From contig JAUIIR010000016.1 of NCBI GenBank assembly GCA_030431485.1, forward strand, positions 1 to 62,798: 62,798 bases of DNA, in the 5' to 3' direction. The stretch is from Alphaproteobacteria bacterium (GTDB taxonomy: Bacteria; Pseudomonadota; Alphaproteobacteria; Rhodobacterales; Rhodobacteraceae). Below, one piece after another: positions 54,510-62,798 of the stretch; the first letter of the stretch is position 1, and the number at the start of each line of letters is the position of its first letter. Below the pieces are notes generated by a model. It was not told the DNA's origin, did no database searches, and saw nothing but the letters and a program-made list of their open reading frames with translations. Both the position numbers and the translations under genes were made by a program.

Positions 54510-56120
54510 TTATTCGGCCGCGACAGCTGCGGAGGACACCGCGGCTTCTTTCGCCGGGCTGCGCTTCACAGTCATCCACAGGTTGTAGCACATGATCAGA
54601 GCACCGGTGACGTACATCACCCCACCCAGCGCACGCACGACGTACATCGGGAATTTCGCGCTCACGGTGTCGGCAAAGCTGTTCACAAGGAACCCGTTTG
54701 CGTCAACTTCGCGCCACATCAGGCCTTCCATGATCCCGGTGACCCACATCGAGGCCGCGTAGAGAATGATGCCGATGGTGGCGAGCCAGAAGTGCCAGCT
54801 GACCATGCTCAAGCTATAGAGCCGCTGACGGTTCCAGAGCTTGGGCACGAGGAAATACAGAGCACCGAAGGTGATCATACCGTTCCAGCCAAGTGCGCCA
54901 GAGTGCACGTGACCAATGGTCCAGTCAGTGTAGTGTGACAGCGAATTTACAGCGCGGATCGACATCATCGGACCTTCGAAGGTCGACATGCCGTAGAAGC
55001 CTAGCGAGATCACCATCATCCGGATCACTGGATCGGTGCGCAGCTTGTCCCATGCGCCGCTAAGTGTCATCAGACCGTTGATCATGCCACCCCATGAGGG
55101 CATCCACAGAACGATCGAGAACACCATGCCAAGGGTCGACGCCCAATCTGGCAGAGCGGTGTAGTGCAAGTGGTGCGGACCCGCCCAGATATACAGGAAG
55201 ATCAGCGCCCAGAAGTGGATGATCGACAGTTTGTAGCTAAAGACCGGACGTTCCGCCTGCTTGGGCACAAAGTAGTACATCATGCCCAGGAAGCCTGCTG
55301 TCAGGAAGAAGCCCACAGCGTTGTGGCCATACCACCACTGAACCATCGCATCTTGAACACCTGCAAAAACCTGAACCGACTTAGAACCGAAGATCGAGAC
55401 CGGAATGCTCAGGTTGTTGAACACGTGAAGCATCGCGACGGTGACGATAAAGGACAGGAAGAACCAGTTTGCCACGTAAATATGCGGTTCTTTACGCTTG
55501 ATGATCGTGCCGAGGAAAACCGCCAGATACGCCAGCCAGACAATGGTCAGCCAAAGGTCCACATACCACTCGGGTTCTGCGTATTCCTTGGACTGGGTCC
55601 CGCCCAGAAGGTAGCCTGTGGCTGCGAGCACGATAAACAGGTTGTAACCCCAGAAGACGAACCAGCCGAGGTTGCCTCCCCAAAGGCGCGCCGCGCTTGT
55701 GCGCTGCACTACGTAAAACGATGTTGCGATCAAAGCGTTGCCACCAAACGCAAAAATCACTGCAGAGGTGTGCAGCGGGCGAAGCCGCCCAAAGTTCATA
55801 TAGCCTTGTGCCCATTCAAAATTGAGCACCGGAAAAGCCAGCTGAAACGCGATAAAGGTCCCCGCGAGGAACCCGACCACACCCCAGAACGCCGTTGCAA
55901 TCACGCCGTAGCGGACCACTCCATCCATGTAGCTTGTTTCAAGAACAGCCGCAGGTACCGGTTCATCGGTGTTCCGCAACGTCCAGAGGAAGAGCCCGGC
56001 AGATACCGCCATGATAATGATGGCGTGAACCTGATAGGCCAAATCGCGCGCATAGCTTGCAGCGATCATCGCGAAAAGCGTGATCAAACCAAGCGCGATC
56101 AGCTTGATATAGTTCAACAT
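54510..56120 (-). CDS. ccoN: cbb3 cytochrome oxidase catalytic subunit CcoN
   Basis: A 536-residue haem-copper oxidase subunit I of the C family, with about 12 membrane helices. Ligand-bearing stretches include [16 protein letters not shown] (low-spin haem His), [17 protein letters not shown] (CuB site with the active-site Tyr), [13 protein letters not shown] (CuB His pair) and [20 protein letters not shown] (haem ligands). It reduces oxygen to water at high affinity and pumps protons, suited to low-oxygen life. A perfect FNR box lies 92 bp upstream of the start, shared with divergent uspA. Confidence 0.98.
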   Translation of the reverse strand: MLNYIKLIALGLITLFAMIAASYARDLAYQVHAIIIMAVSAGLFLWTLRNTDEPVPAAVLETSYMDGVVRYGVIATAFWGVVGFLAGTFIAFQLAFPVLNFEWAQGYMNFGRLRPLHTSAVIFAFGGNALIATSFYVVQRTSAARLWGGNLGWFVFWGYNLFIVLAATGYLLGGTQSKEYAEPEWYVDLWLTIVWLAYLAVFLGTIIKRKEPHIYVANWFFLSFIVTVAMLHVFNNLSIPVSIFGSKSVQVFAGVQDAMVQWWYGHNAVGFFLTAGFLGMMYYFVPKQAERPVFSYKLSIIHFWALIFLYIWAGPHHLHYTALPDWASTLGMVFSIVLWMPSWGGMINGLMTLSGAWDKLRTDPVIRMMVISLGFYGMSTFEGPMMSIRAVNSLSHYTDWTIGHVHSGALGWNGMITFGALYFLVPKLWNRQRLYSLSMVSWHFWLATIGIILYAASMWVTGIMEGLMWREVDANGFLVNSFADTVSAKFPMYVVRALGGVMYVTGALIMCYNLWMTVKRSPAKEAAVSSAAVAAE

Positions 56121-56212
56121 TTTTTGTCCCTTCGTCTTACCCGCACGATTCGGCTGCCGCGCAGGCGGTTTTCAGACTGGGCCCTTAATGCGAAACTTGG
56201 CTGAACCTATCC

Positions 56213-56226
56213 TTGATCTGCATCAA
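56213..56226. promoter_or_regulatory. FNR/FnrL box between ccoN and uspA
   Basis: TTGAT-CTGC-ATCAA, a perfect FNR consensus. It lies 92 bp upstream of the ccoN start codon and 93 bp upstream of the uspA start codon, nearly the exact midpoint of this divergent region. Confidence 0.93.
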
Positions 56227-56319
56227 TAGAATTGCCGGACTTGTTTGATGGGTGTCAAAGCGCGTCGCGCGGCATGCGCCGATGGTGACAAAAGAGGAAA
56301 ACATCCTAGGGAGCTAACC

Positions 56320-57159
56320 ATGTCTTTCAAAACGATTTTGGCCGTCGCAACCGACGAGGCCCAATTGACCGAGACGCTGACGCAAGCCACCGCAATGGCT
56401 GGCGCGCTGGATGCCCATCTTGATGTATTGTGTATCGGCGTAGATCGCACGCAAACTGGCTATTATTATGCGGGCATGAATGCGGCAGTGCTTCAGGAAA
56501 CGTTGCATCAGGCGCGGGAAGATGCATCTGGTTTGGCCAAAGCCGCCAAGGAAAAGCTCAATCTGACCGATCTCCGGTGGGGCGTTACAGAAGCGGTTTG
56601 CCAACTGGCAGATGTTGCCAGATTCGTCGCGTCTCACGCCCGGTTCGCTGATCTGACGGTTGTACCGCGCCCCTATGGCGATGATCGCGGCATTGAACTC
56701 GAACCCGTTGTCGAAGGCGCCCTCTTCGAGGGCCAGTCACCAGTGATCGTCCTGCCTGATGGGGGGACCGAACTGAAACTGCCTGAGAAAGTGGCTATCG
56801 GCTGGAATGAAAGCGCCGAAGCATTGCGGGCAATCCGAAGCGCCATGCCGTTCCTGACTGCGGCCAACAAAGTGCATATCGTCGTGATTGACCCCCCGAA
56901 ACATGGGCCAAACCGATCCGATCCCGGTGGTTTGCTGTCGCAGTTCCTGGCTCGGCACGGAGCGAACGTCGAAATCGACGTTCTGTCCAAATCAATGCCC
57001 CGGGTGTCCGACGTGATGCGGCGGCATGTCACTGATATCAATGCTGATATGGTGGTCATGGGCGCCTATGGTCACTCGCGCTTCCGTGAGGCAATCCTTG
57101 GCGGGGCTACGCGCAATATGCTCGAAACCTGTGAAGTCCCAGTTTTCATGGCGCATTGA
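56320..57159 (+). CDS. Universal stress protein UspA-type (tandem domains)
   Basis: A 279-residue protein with two Usp folds: residues about 1-145 (SFKTILAVATDEAQLTETL) and about 155-279, the latter ending in MGAYGHSRFREAILGGATRNML, the ATP-binding GxxGxS-type motif G-x2-G-x9-G-S/T of Usp proteins. The start ATG 56320 follows AGGGAG; upstream in-frame codons overlap the FNR-box promoter. It is divergent from ccoN and shares the FNR box, so it is probably induced under low oxygen. A GntR gene converges on it. Confidence 0.9.
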   Translation: MSFKTILAVATDEAQLTETLTQATAMAGALDAHLDVLCIGVDRTQTGYYYAGMNAAVLQETLHQAREDASGLAKAAKEKLNLTDLRWGVTEAVCQLADVARFVASHARFADLTVVPRPYGDDRGIELEPVVEGALFEGQSPVIVLPDGGTELKLPEKVAIGWNESAEALRAIRSAMPFLTAANKVHIVVIDPPKHGPNRSDPGGLLSQFLARHGANVEIDVLSKSMPRVSDVMRRHVTDINADMVVMGAYGHSRFREAILGGATRNMLETCEVPVFMAH

Positions 57160-57171
57160 TATTTGGCGCGG

Positions 57172-57822
57172 CTAGCCGGTCAGCAGGCGCAATCCCTGTG
57201 TGACGTCTGATCGGACTGCGAGACGGAGGCCGGGTTCATCCCCGGCCTTCAACGCTGCAATGATCAACCGATGATACTGCGGCGCTTCTGTCCGCCGAAG
57301 GCGTCCGTAGAGTGCCCGCATGGTGGGGCCCAATTGCAGCCACACGGTTTCCGCCATCGCCAACATCGCCGGCGCTTGAGCGCGCAAATATAATGTGCGG
57401 TGGAAATCGAGATTGGTACGGATATATCCGACCGCGTCCCTGTTCGAGATGGCATCGGCGATTGTGCCATTGATCGCCTGAAGGCGGTCGATCAAAGCAA
57501 GGTGAGCCCGTGGCAGCGCACGGCTGGCAAGTTCGACTTCAATCAATGCCCGCAGCGCCGCCAGTTCTTCGATCCGATCATTTGACAATTCAGGGGTCGA
57601 CACGCGCCCTGAAGCCGACATGGACAACGCGCCTTCTGCGACAAGCCTCTGAAACGCTTCGCGTGCGGGCGTCATCGACACGTCGAATTCGCGCGCGACC
57701 CCGCGTAGTGTCAGTTGTTCCGCTGGCGACATCTGACCGAACATGATGCGGTTGCGCAAACCACGATAGACACGGTCATGTGCCGACAGAGTGGGTTCAG
57801 TGGGACGGGTCAGGACGCTCAT
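57172..57822 (-). CDS. GntR-family regulator, FCD (FadR) subfamily
   Basis: A 216-residue regulator. The winged-helix domain (about 12-75: DRVYRGLRNRIMFGQMSPAE and GVAREFDVSMTPAREAFQRL) is typical of GntR, and an all-helical FCD ligand domain (about 85-215) follows. The metal-site Asp/His pattern includes DFHRTLYL. It likely represses itself through the 14-bp palindrome at 57828-57841, 6 bp before its start. Neighbours do not reveal the effector; it converges with uspA and follows the YgjP-type gene. Confidence 0.88.
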   Translation of the reverse strand: MSVLTRPTEPTLSAHDRVYRGLRNRIMFGQMSPAEQLTLRGVAREFDVSMTPAREAFQRLVAEGALSMSASGRVSTPELSNDRIEELAALRALIEVELASRALPRAHLALIDRLQAINGTIADAISNRDAVGYIRTNLDFHRTLYLRAQAPAMLAMAETVWLQLGPTMRALYGRLRRTEAPQYHRLIIAALKAGDEPGLRLAVRSDVTQGLRLLTG

Positions 57823-57827
57823 ACCAA

Positions 57828-57841
57828 ACTGTGATCACAGT
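57828..57841. promoter_or_regulatory. 14-bp perfect palindrome, candidate GntR operator
   Basis: ACTGTGATCACAGT lies 6 bp upstream of the GntR-family start codon, over its ribosome site, with a TGT-containing half-site as expected for GntR-type operators. It falls within the 30-bp gap after the YgjP-type gene. Confidence 0.6.
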
Positions 57842-57852
57842 CTGAGATCGGG

Positions 57853-58545
57853 TCAAGCATCAAACCGAAATCGATGCAGCTTGGGGCCGTCTTGCCGCAG
57901 CCAGTCGCGCGCCTCTTTATGCGGTCCATATAGGTGGTCCACCACGCGCCAGAAATCAGCCGAATGATTCATCTCCTGCAAATGCGCGACCTCGTGCGCA
58001 GCCACATAGTTCAAGACCGAACGCGGCGCGAGAATCAGTCGCCACGAATACATCAGCGCACCAGCAGACGAACATGATCCCCACCGCGACCGGGTATCCC
58101 TGAGCGTCAAACGCGAATAGCGTCGGCCGAGTCGCGTTGCGTAGTGATCAGATGCATGGGTTAGCTCGGCACGGGCCTGTTCTTTCAGCCACGCCAATAG
58201 ATGCCGCCGTCCCTTTTCAACGGGATCTGGCAACACGATGCGCGATCCCTCAAGCAGCAACCGCTTGCCCGGCCCTTGGACAAGTTCTAACCGTTCGCCT
58301 CCGACGCTCAGCACATCCCCCGGTCCAACAAGCTCGGGCGCAGCATGTTGAGCCAGGTGGCCTTTGACCCAAGCATGCTTTTCAGCCGCAAAGGCCAGGG
58401 CGTCTTTCTCTGAAACACCCCGAGGGACCGTCAGCGTTACCGCTCCGTCAATCCGCGAAATGCGTAGAGTCATGCGGCGTGCCCGGGCGCTCTTCCGCAA
58501 TTTCAGCGGGATTTCGGGGTTGCCGGGGAAGGTTCTGACGCCCAT
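57853..58545 (-). CDS. YgjP-like (DUF45) M48-type metallopeptidase
   Basis: A 230-residue protein of the YgjP/UTP-pyrophosphatase-associated metalloprotease group. The catalytic motif AAHEVAHLQEMNHSADFW gives zinc ligands in HExxH plus the downstream His in NHS. TRSRWGSCSSAGALMYSWRLILAP is the conserved DUF45 block. It is cytoplasmic with no signal. In-frame start at 58545 (MGVRTFPGNPEIPLKLRKSARARRM in two parts) is used. Function is not established; some relatives process replication-associated proteins. Confidence 0.85.
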   Translation of the reverse strand: MGVRTFPGNPEIPLKLRKSARARRMTLRISRIDGAVTLTVPRGVSEKDALAFAAEKHAWVKGHLAQHAAPELVGPGDVLSVGGERLELVQGPGKRLLLEGSRIVLPDPVEKGRRHLLAWLKEQARAELTHASDHYATRLGRRYSRLTLRDTRSRWGSCSSAGALMYSWRLILAPRSVLNYVAAHEVAHLQEMNHSADFWRVVDHLYGPHKEARDWLRQDGPKLHRFRFDA

Positions 58546-58650
58546 ATGTCGCTCGAAGATATCTATAGCCTAAAGCCTTTGACACTGGATCGGTGTTATG
58601 GCAGTTGGCGCAGATTGTCGATATGACCACGCAATTGAAGGGGATCTCCC

Positions 58651-58968
58651 ATGCCCAAAGAAGAATGGGGCGTCAAACGCGTTTGCCCGACGACGGGAAA
58701 GCGCTTTTATGACCTGAACGCCGATCCGATCATCAGCCCGTATACCGGCGAAGTTGTCGAGATTGATACCGGCAAGACCCGCATGATCGCGGCGGATGCC
58801 GAAGACCGTCAGAACAAGGCCAAGGCCGACGACGTTGATGATGTCGATGTACTCGACGATGATGATGTCGATGTCGAACTCGAAGACGATGACGTTCTCG
58901 AGGATGATGACGACGATAACGTGTCGCTCGACGACATTGCTGACGTTGCAAGCGACGACGACGATTAA
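58651..58968 (+). CDS. TIGR02300-family protein with acidic tail
   Basis: A 105-residue alphaproteobacterial protein. The N-terminal motif MPKEEWGVKRVCPTTGKRFY and then DLNADPIISPYTGEVVEI defines the TIGR02300 family; one Cys is present, so a paired zinc ribbon is not intact. The second half (about 55-105) is almost entirely Asp/Glu. Function unknown. It lies just before tRNA-Ala on the same strand, a location seen in related genomes. Confidence 0.88.
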   Translation: MPKEEWGVKRVCPTTGKRFYDLNADPIISPYTGEVVEIDTGKTRMIAADAEDRQNKAKADDVDDVDVLDDDDVDVELEDDDVLEDDDDDNVSLDDIADVASDDDD

Positions 58969-59035
58969 TTTCTGCTGAGGGGCGGAATCACGCTTGATCC
59001 CGCCCCCGGCATTGCGTAATTGAACGCGCACAAAC

Positions 59036-59111
<76 letters not shown>

Positions 59112-59172
59112 AACACTCCCTTCAAAGTCGGATCATAAGTCAGAGCGGTGAGTGCTTTGATGTCCTCATGCG

Positions 59173-60114
59173 TCATGCTGCCGAACTGTCACCCAATACG
59201 GTAACCTCCGGCGCGCGTTGCGTGAGCGACTGACAGACAAAAGAGGCAAGCAGGCGAAACTCGCTTTCCCGTGACGTGCCTTTTCGCCACACCATGCCGA
59301 TCATCCGTGCAGGCACTGTTCCACGGAACGGACGCGCGACGACGAGGTCTTGATGCGCGACTTCCGACTTCACATAAAGCGCCGGCATCAATGACAAGCC
59401 CATACCCGTCGCTACCATCTGCCGGAGCGTGTCCAGGCTTGTGCTTTCATAGTCATGTGACAGCTCAACACCATGCTCCTCTGAAATCCGGCGCACAAGC
59501 TCATACAGTCTATGCCCCGGCTCAAGCGACAAGATCGTCTCGCCCCGCAGCATCACCGGGTCAATCTCGACCTGAGACGCAAGCCGATGCTCTGCTGGCA
59601 TTACCACCTGAATCGGTTCGCGAAAAAGCGGTTGAGCCTCCAACTCTGCCCGAGCCACGGGCAAGGGAAAGAAGAGCAAATCCAAAGACCCGTCTTCCAG
59701 GCTCCTCAACAAAAGGTCAGGAAGCCCCTCCCTAATATAGAGCCCGAGCTTGGGATATTTCTTATGCAGGTCCGGGATCACCAAAGGCAGGAAGTATGAA
59801 CCCACGGTCTGCACAACACCAACGCGAATTACAGAACTCAGAACGCTTTGTCGTGATTTCGCGATCGTATGGATCTCGGCAACCTCACGCAGAACCCGCC
59901 TGCCGCGTTCAACGATGTCCTTCCCGGTGGGTGTCATCATCACCTTGGACCGGCTGCGCTCCACCAGACTGACACCCAGCCGCAGCTCAAGCTCCTTGAT
60001 CTGCGCACTCAGCGTGGGTTGCGTGACATTGCACGCTTCGGCTGCTCGGCGGAAATGCAGATGATCTGCCACCGCAACAAGGTAACGCAGTTGTTGAAGG
60101 CTTGGCATCTTCAC
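59173..60114 (-). CDS. OxyR-like LysR regulator lacking the redox cysteines
   Basis: A 313-residue LysR regulator of the OxyR subgroup. The HTH (LQQLRYLVAVADHLHFRRAAEACNVTQPTLSAQ in two blocks) and the domain order fit. In OxyR the peroxide-sensing Cys follows Gly-His; here the stretch reads LEPGHRLYELVRR with Arg202 in that place, and no second cysteine lies nearby. Only Cys28 and one near residue 294 are present. It therefore cannot use the OxyR disulfide switch and may sense another ligand. An ATAG-N7-CTAT motif sits 8 bp before the start. Divergent from mrpA. Confidence 0.85.
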   Translation of the reverse strand: MKMPSLQQLRYLVAVADHLHFRRAAEACNVTQPTLSAQIKELELRLGVSLVERSRSKVMMTPTGKDIVERGRRVLREVAEIHTIAKSRQSVLSSVIRVGVVQTVGSYFLPLVIPDLHKKYPKLGLYIREGLPDLLLRSLEDGSLDLLFFPLPVARAELEAQPLFREPIQVVMPAEHRLASQVEIDPVMLRGETILSLEPGHRLYELVRRISEEHGVELSHDYESTSLDTLRQMVATGMGLSLMPALYVKSEVAHQDLVVARPFRGTVPARMIGMVWRKGTSRESEFRLLASFVCQSLTQRAPEVTVLGDSSAA

Positions 60115-60121
60115 GTCACTG

Positions 60122-60136
60122 ATAGTTATTCTCTAT
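60122..60136. promoter_or_regulatory. ATAG-N7-CTAT motif upstream of the oxyR-like gene
   Basis: ATAG at 60122-60125, seven bases, CTAT at 60133-60136: the OxyR half-site pattern, starting 8 bp before the regulator's start codon. It suggests autoregulation by this LysR protein. The rest of the gap to 60400 holds no gene that I can support. Confidence 0.6.
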
Positions 60137-60400
60137 TAATGAAGCAGATACTTTCGATTTGCTCAATGGAAAGCAGCCCCTATCTCCCATTTTGGGTGAA
60201 GGAGCAGGGTCTGTGTTGGAAGTGAGAAACAATGAGTTTTCCCGCGCGGGCGGATTTTCTCAACAAATAAACCATGCTCCGCTCAAATTTGGCACGGCGC
60301 GTTTTTGTGTTTTGGCGACAGTTCGGATTGCTACTGACATTGCGTCACTCCTGACAATCAGACTGCCCCTTGGCGTAAACTCCGCAGGAGGTAAGCACTA

Positions 60401-62659
60401 ATGGCGGGCGGATTTCCAACCGACACACGCGGAAACGGTATGATAGGGGTCATCCCCGTCCTCTTCGCCGCAGCGCTGTTCGCGTATTTTGCATCACTTG
60501 TCCCCTCAATCGCCGCAACCGAGATCATTCGATTGTCGATCCCATGGATTCCGTCACTGGGCATCGAACTCGCCTTCTTGGTTGACGGACTAAGCGTGAC
60601 GTTTTCGCTACTGATCTCGGGCATCGGGACGCTGGTGCTGCTCTATTCCAACACCTACCTCGCCGGGCATCCGCAATATGCCCGGTTTGCTCTGTTTCTG
60701 ACCGCCTTCATGGTGTCGATGTTGGGGCTGGTGCTAGCAGATGACCTGATCCTGCTCTTCGTTTTCTGGGAATTGACGACGCTCACCTCTTACATGCTGA
60801 TCGGGTTTTCGCACGAGAGCGAGAAAAGCCGTCGCAACGCGTTGCAAGCGCTGTTTGTCACCGGCGCAGGGGGTTTGGCGTTCCTCGCCGGGTTGATCCT
60901 TTTGGCAGCCGCCTCGGGCACAACGAGCATCTCCGGCATCATCGCACAGGACAGCGCGCTCAAAGAGCACGCGATGTACCTGCCGATCCTGATCCTACTG
61001 CTGGCGGGCACATTCACCAAATCGGCGCAGGTGCCGTTCCACTTCTGGCTGCCCAACGCAATGGCCGCCCCCACCCCGGTCAGTGCCTTTCTGCACTCTG
61101 CCACGATGGTCAAAGCAGGCGTTTACGTCATGGCGCGAATGCACCCGGCGATGTCCGGAACCGATGTCTGGCTCTGGACCCTGACGATCTTCGGTGCGGT
61201 GACGGCCGTCTTTGCTAGCCTTCTGGCGCTGCGGCAGACCGACCTTAAGCAAGCGCTGGCCTACACGACGCTAATGGCGCTTGGCACGCTGACACTCTTC
61301 CTTGGGCAGGAGTCGGGCTATGCGATGACCGCATTCGCGACCTTCCTGATCGTGCATTCGCTTTACAAAGCGTCGCTCTTTCTTGTGGTCGGCTGCATCG
61401 ACCTGTCCACCGGCACTCGTGAGACCGACCAGTTGGGCGGGCTGGGGCGGATCATGCCGATCACCGCAAGCGCCGCCGCGCTTGCTGCGCTGTCAATGGC
61501 AGGCTTTCCGCCCTTCCTTGGCTTCATCGGCAAAGAGCTGAAATACGCGGGTGCAATTGCCGTGGCGTCGGAGCCGCTGTTCGTGGCAGGTGCAGCGCTC
61601 TTATCCAACGCGCTCATGCTCGCCGTGGCCGGAGTCGTTGCGTTCCGCCCGTTCTGGCAGGGTAGTGTGCCCTCCGGACATTCCCCCCGCGAAGCACCTT
61701 GGCAGATGTGGGCCGGGCCGATCATCCTTGCCAGCCTCGGCGCGGTCTTCGGCATCTATCCTGACCTGCTGCAAGTCGCGCTGATCAACCCGACCGTGAT
61801 TTCGTTGACCGGCGAAATCGGTGAGGCGAAAGAACTGAAGCTTTGGGCCGGCGTAAATATCCCGCTCTTCCTCAGCATCGCGACCTTTGTGCTTGGCCTG
61901 CTGTTCTACTGGCGTCACGTTCAACTGCGCGCGCTGCTGGAGCGGGTGTTCCAGTCCATCCCGAACCTCGACAAGGGCTGGGACAGCTTCCTTGATGGCC
62001 TCAAGGGATTTGCAAAATGGCAAACCCAGCTTGTGCAAAACGGCAAACTCTCCAGCTATCTCTTCGGCACGTTCCTGACCATTGCGGCGGGCATTCTTCT
62101 GACGCTGGTCTACACGGGCATGCCGATGATCGCCGTCGATCTGTCGGATGTGGAATGGAAGCACACCTCCATCGCCCTTTTGACCATCGCCGGCGCGTTG
62201 CTCGCGCTGGTCACCAACTCGCGCATCGCAGGCATCGCTGCCCTTGGGGTGGTCGGCATCGGCATCGCAATGATCTTTATCGTGTTCAGCGCCCCCGACG
62301 TGGCGATCACGCAGCTCCTAGTCGAAACGCTCGTGGTGGTTCTGGTGGCTGTCGTGATGCTGCGCCTGCCGTCGCTGCCCAAGGCCGAGTTCCGCTTCAG
62401 CCACGCTCTCCTGTCCGTGGTCGTCGGGGCATCTGTTTCGCTGATCTTGATTGCCGTGGTGTCCAGCCCTCTTGACCTGCGCCTGACCGAGTATTTCGAA
62501 GCGACAAGCTGGCCCGAAGCCTACGGGCGCAACATCGTCAACGTCATCCTCGTGGACTTCCGCGCACTCGACACGTTCGGAGAGATCGCGGTCGTCGTCA
62601 TCGCCGCTCTGTCGGCTTACGCGCTGCTGCGCACAACACGCAAAGGAGACCAGAAATGA
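60401..62659 (+). CDS. mnhA: Na+/H+ antiporter subunit A (Mrp/Mnh)
   Basis: A 752-residue membrane protein with about 20 helices, homologous to NuoL over residues about 1-480 ([15 protein letters not shown], and the [34 protein letters not shown] block in two parts with its key Lys and His). The C-terminal part (about 590-752) carries the MbhD/MbhE-like DUF4040 region ([21 protein letters not shown]). MrpA is the main ion-translocating subunit of the multi-subunit antiporter used for Na+ tolerance and pH. The start ATG 60401 follows AGGAGG. It overlaps the next gene (ATGA). Confidence 0.95.
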   Translation: MAGGFPTDTRGNGMIGVIPVLFAAALFAYFASLVPSIAATEIIRLSIPWIPSLGIELAFLVDGLSVTFSLLISGIGTLVLLYSNTYLAGHPQYARFALFLTAFMVSMLGLVLADDLILLFVFWELTTLTSYMLIGFSHESEKSRRNALQALFVTGAGGLAFLAGLILLAAASGTTSISGIIAQDSALKEHAMYLPILILLLAGTFTKSAQVPFHFWLPNAMAAPTPVSAFLHSATMVKAGVYVMARMHPAMSGTDVWLWTLTIFGAVTAVFASLLALRQTDLKQALAYTTLMALGTLTLFLGQESGYAMTAFATFLIVHSLYKASLFLVVGCIDLSTGTRETDQLGGLGRIMPITASAAALAALSMAGFPPFLGFIGKELKYAGAIAVASEPLFVAGAALLSNALMLAVAGVVAFRPFWQGSVPSGHSPREAPWQMWAGPIILASLGAVFGIYPDLLQVALINPTVISLTGEIGEAKELKLWAGVNIPLFLSIATFVLGLLFYWRHVQLRALLERVFQSIPNLDKGWDSFLDGLKGFAKWQTQLVQNGKLSSYLFGTFLTIAAGILLTLVYTGMPMIAVDLSDVEWKHTSIALLTIAGALLALVTNSRIAGIAALGVVGIGIAMIFIVFSAPDVAITQLLVETLVVVLVAVVMLRLPSLPKAEFRFSHALLSVVVGASVSLILIAVVSSPLDLRLTEYFEATSWPEAYGRNIVNVILVDFRALDTFGEIAVVVIAALSAYALLRTTRKGDQK

Positions 62660-62798
62660 ATTCAGTCATCCTGCGCGTCGGCACGCGCTACCTTGCCGGT
62701 CTGCTACTCGTGTTCTCGTTCTACATGATGCTGCGCGGCCATAACGAACCCGGTGGCGGCTTTATCGGCGGGCTGACCGGGGCCACCGGCTTTGTCCT
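62656..62798 (+). CDS. mnhB: Na+/H+ antiporter subunit B (partial, 3' end outside window)
   Basis: The first 47 codons of the Mrp subunit B gene. [20 protein letters not shown] leads to the diagnostic [20 protein letters not shown] block. It overlaps mnhA by 4 bp. The remaining Mrp subunits (C-G) presumably follow beyond the window. Confidence 0.93.
   Translation, partial: MNSVILRVGTRYLAGLLLVFSFYMMLRGHNEPGGGFIGGLTGATGFV

Noticed and set aside
58820..58965. GAC/GAT-rich repeat in the TIGR02300 gene as a DNA repeat element
   Set aside because: It encodes the acidic tail typical of the family; the repetitiveness follows from codon use.

Overview
The window looks like a chromosomal segment of a marine-type alphaproteobacterium of the Roseobacter group (Rhodobacterales). 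This rests on the set of protein types (FnrL with a ccoNOQP/ccoGHIS pair, a membrane-anchored cytochrome c of the c-y type, YejABEF, the TIGR02300 protein, the XpaC/TelA set) and on a moderately high GC content with compact, overlapping genes. It is mostly core genome. I see no phage, insertion sequence, CRISPR array or integrase. Gene density falls at about 3.2-4.6 kb, where one gene carries a nonsense codon.

Layout: 0-1.7 kb, choline/betaine-type ABC transporter (proX and a cut-off proV) with a divergent LysR gene. 2.8-4.6 kb, a broken VOC gene, a short BLUF blue-light sensor and tRNA-Arg. 4.7-8.3 kb, an operon of a TVP38-family membrane protein, a disulfide-oxidoreductase-like flavoprotein and an orphan histidine kinase. 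8.7-9.6 kb, rpmH-rnpA-yidD, followed by a permease instead of yidC. 11-14 kb, argD-argF and truA. 14-18 kb, ycjX-GNAT-ycjF and a VIT1/CCC1 transporter. 18-22 kb, ileS-DUF3253-ogt. 22-24.5 kb, a DMT exporter, pheA and cytochrome c. 24.6-30.5 kb, yejABEF oligopeptide importer. 30.5-32.7 kb, divergent hemN and fnrL around an FNR box. 32.7-39.3 kb, an eight-gene envelope cluster: zinc-ribbon protein, SPFH-GYF2 protein, DUF2927 lipoprotein, TelA, two XpaC-like paralogues and two tiny membrane proteins. 39.4-45.3 kb, rRNA/tRNA modification (rluB, tadA, rluE), hemF, SDR, RsmC-like, clpS and HAD genes. 45.5-47 kb, a SPOR-tailed D,D-carboxypeptidase. 47-56 kb, cbb3 oxidase assembly (ccoGHIS) and structural (ccoNOQP) operons split by a LysR gene and a 46-codon gene. 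56-60 kb, uspA, a GntR gene, a YgjP-type peptidase, TIGR02300, tRNA-Ala and an OxyR-like gene without the redox cysteines. 60.4 kb to the end, start of an Mrp Na+/H+ antiporter operon.

Much of the window concerns oxygen and respiration. FnrL is encoded here, and FNR-type boxes lie at hemN/fnrL, ccoG and ccoN/uspA; both the oxygen-independent (hemN) and oxygen-dependent (hemF) coproporphyrinogen oxidases are present. The best candidate for an under-described system is the 32.7-39.3 kb TelA/XpaC/SPFH/zinc-ribbon cluster. It resembles a merger of the Bacillus xpaC-yaaN and ydjGHI modules, without PspA and with a lipoprotein carrying a degenerate zincin motif. All functions are read from sequence motifs and family memory; no database search was possible.
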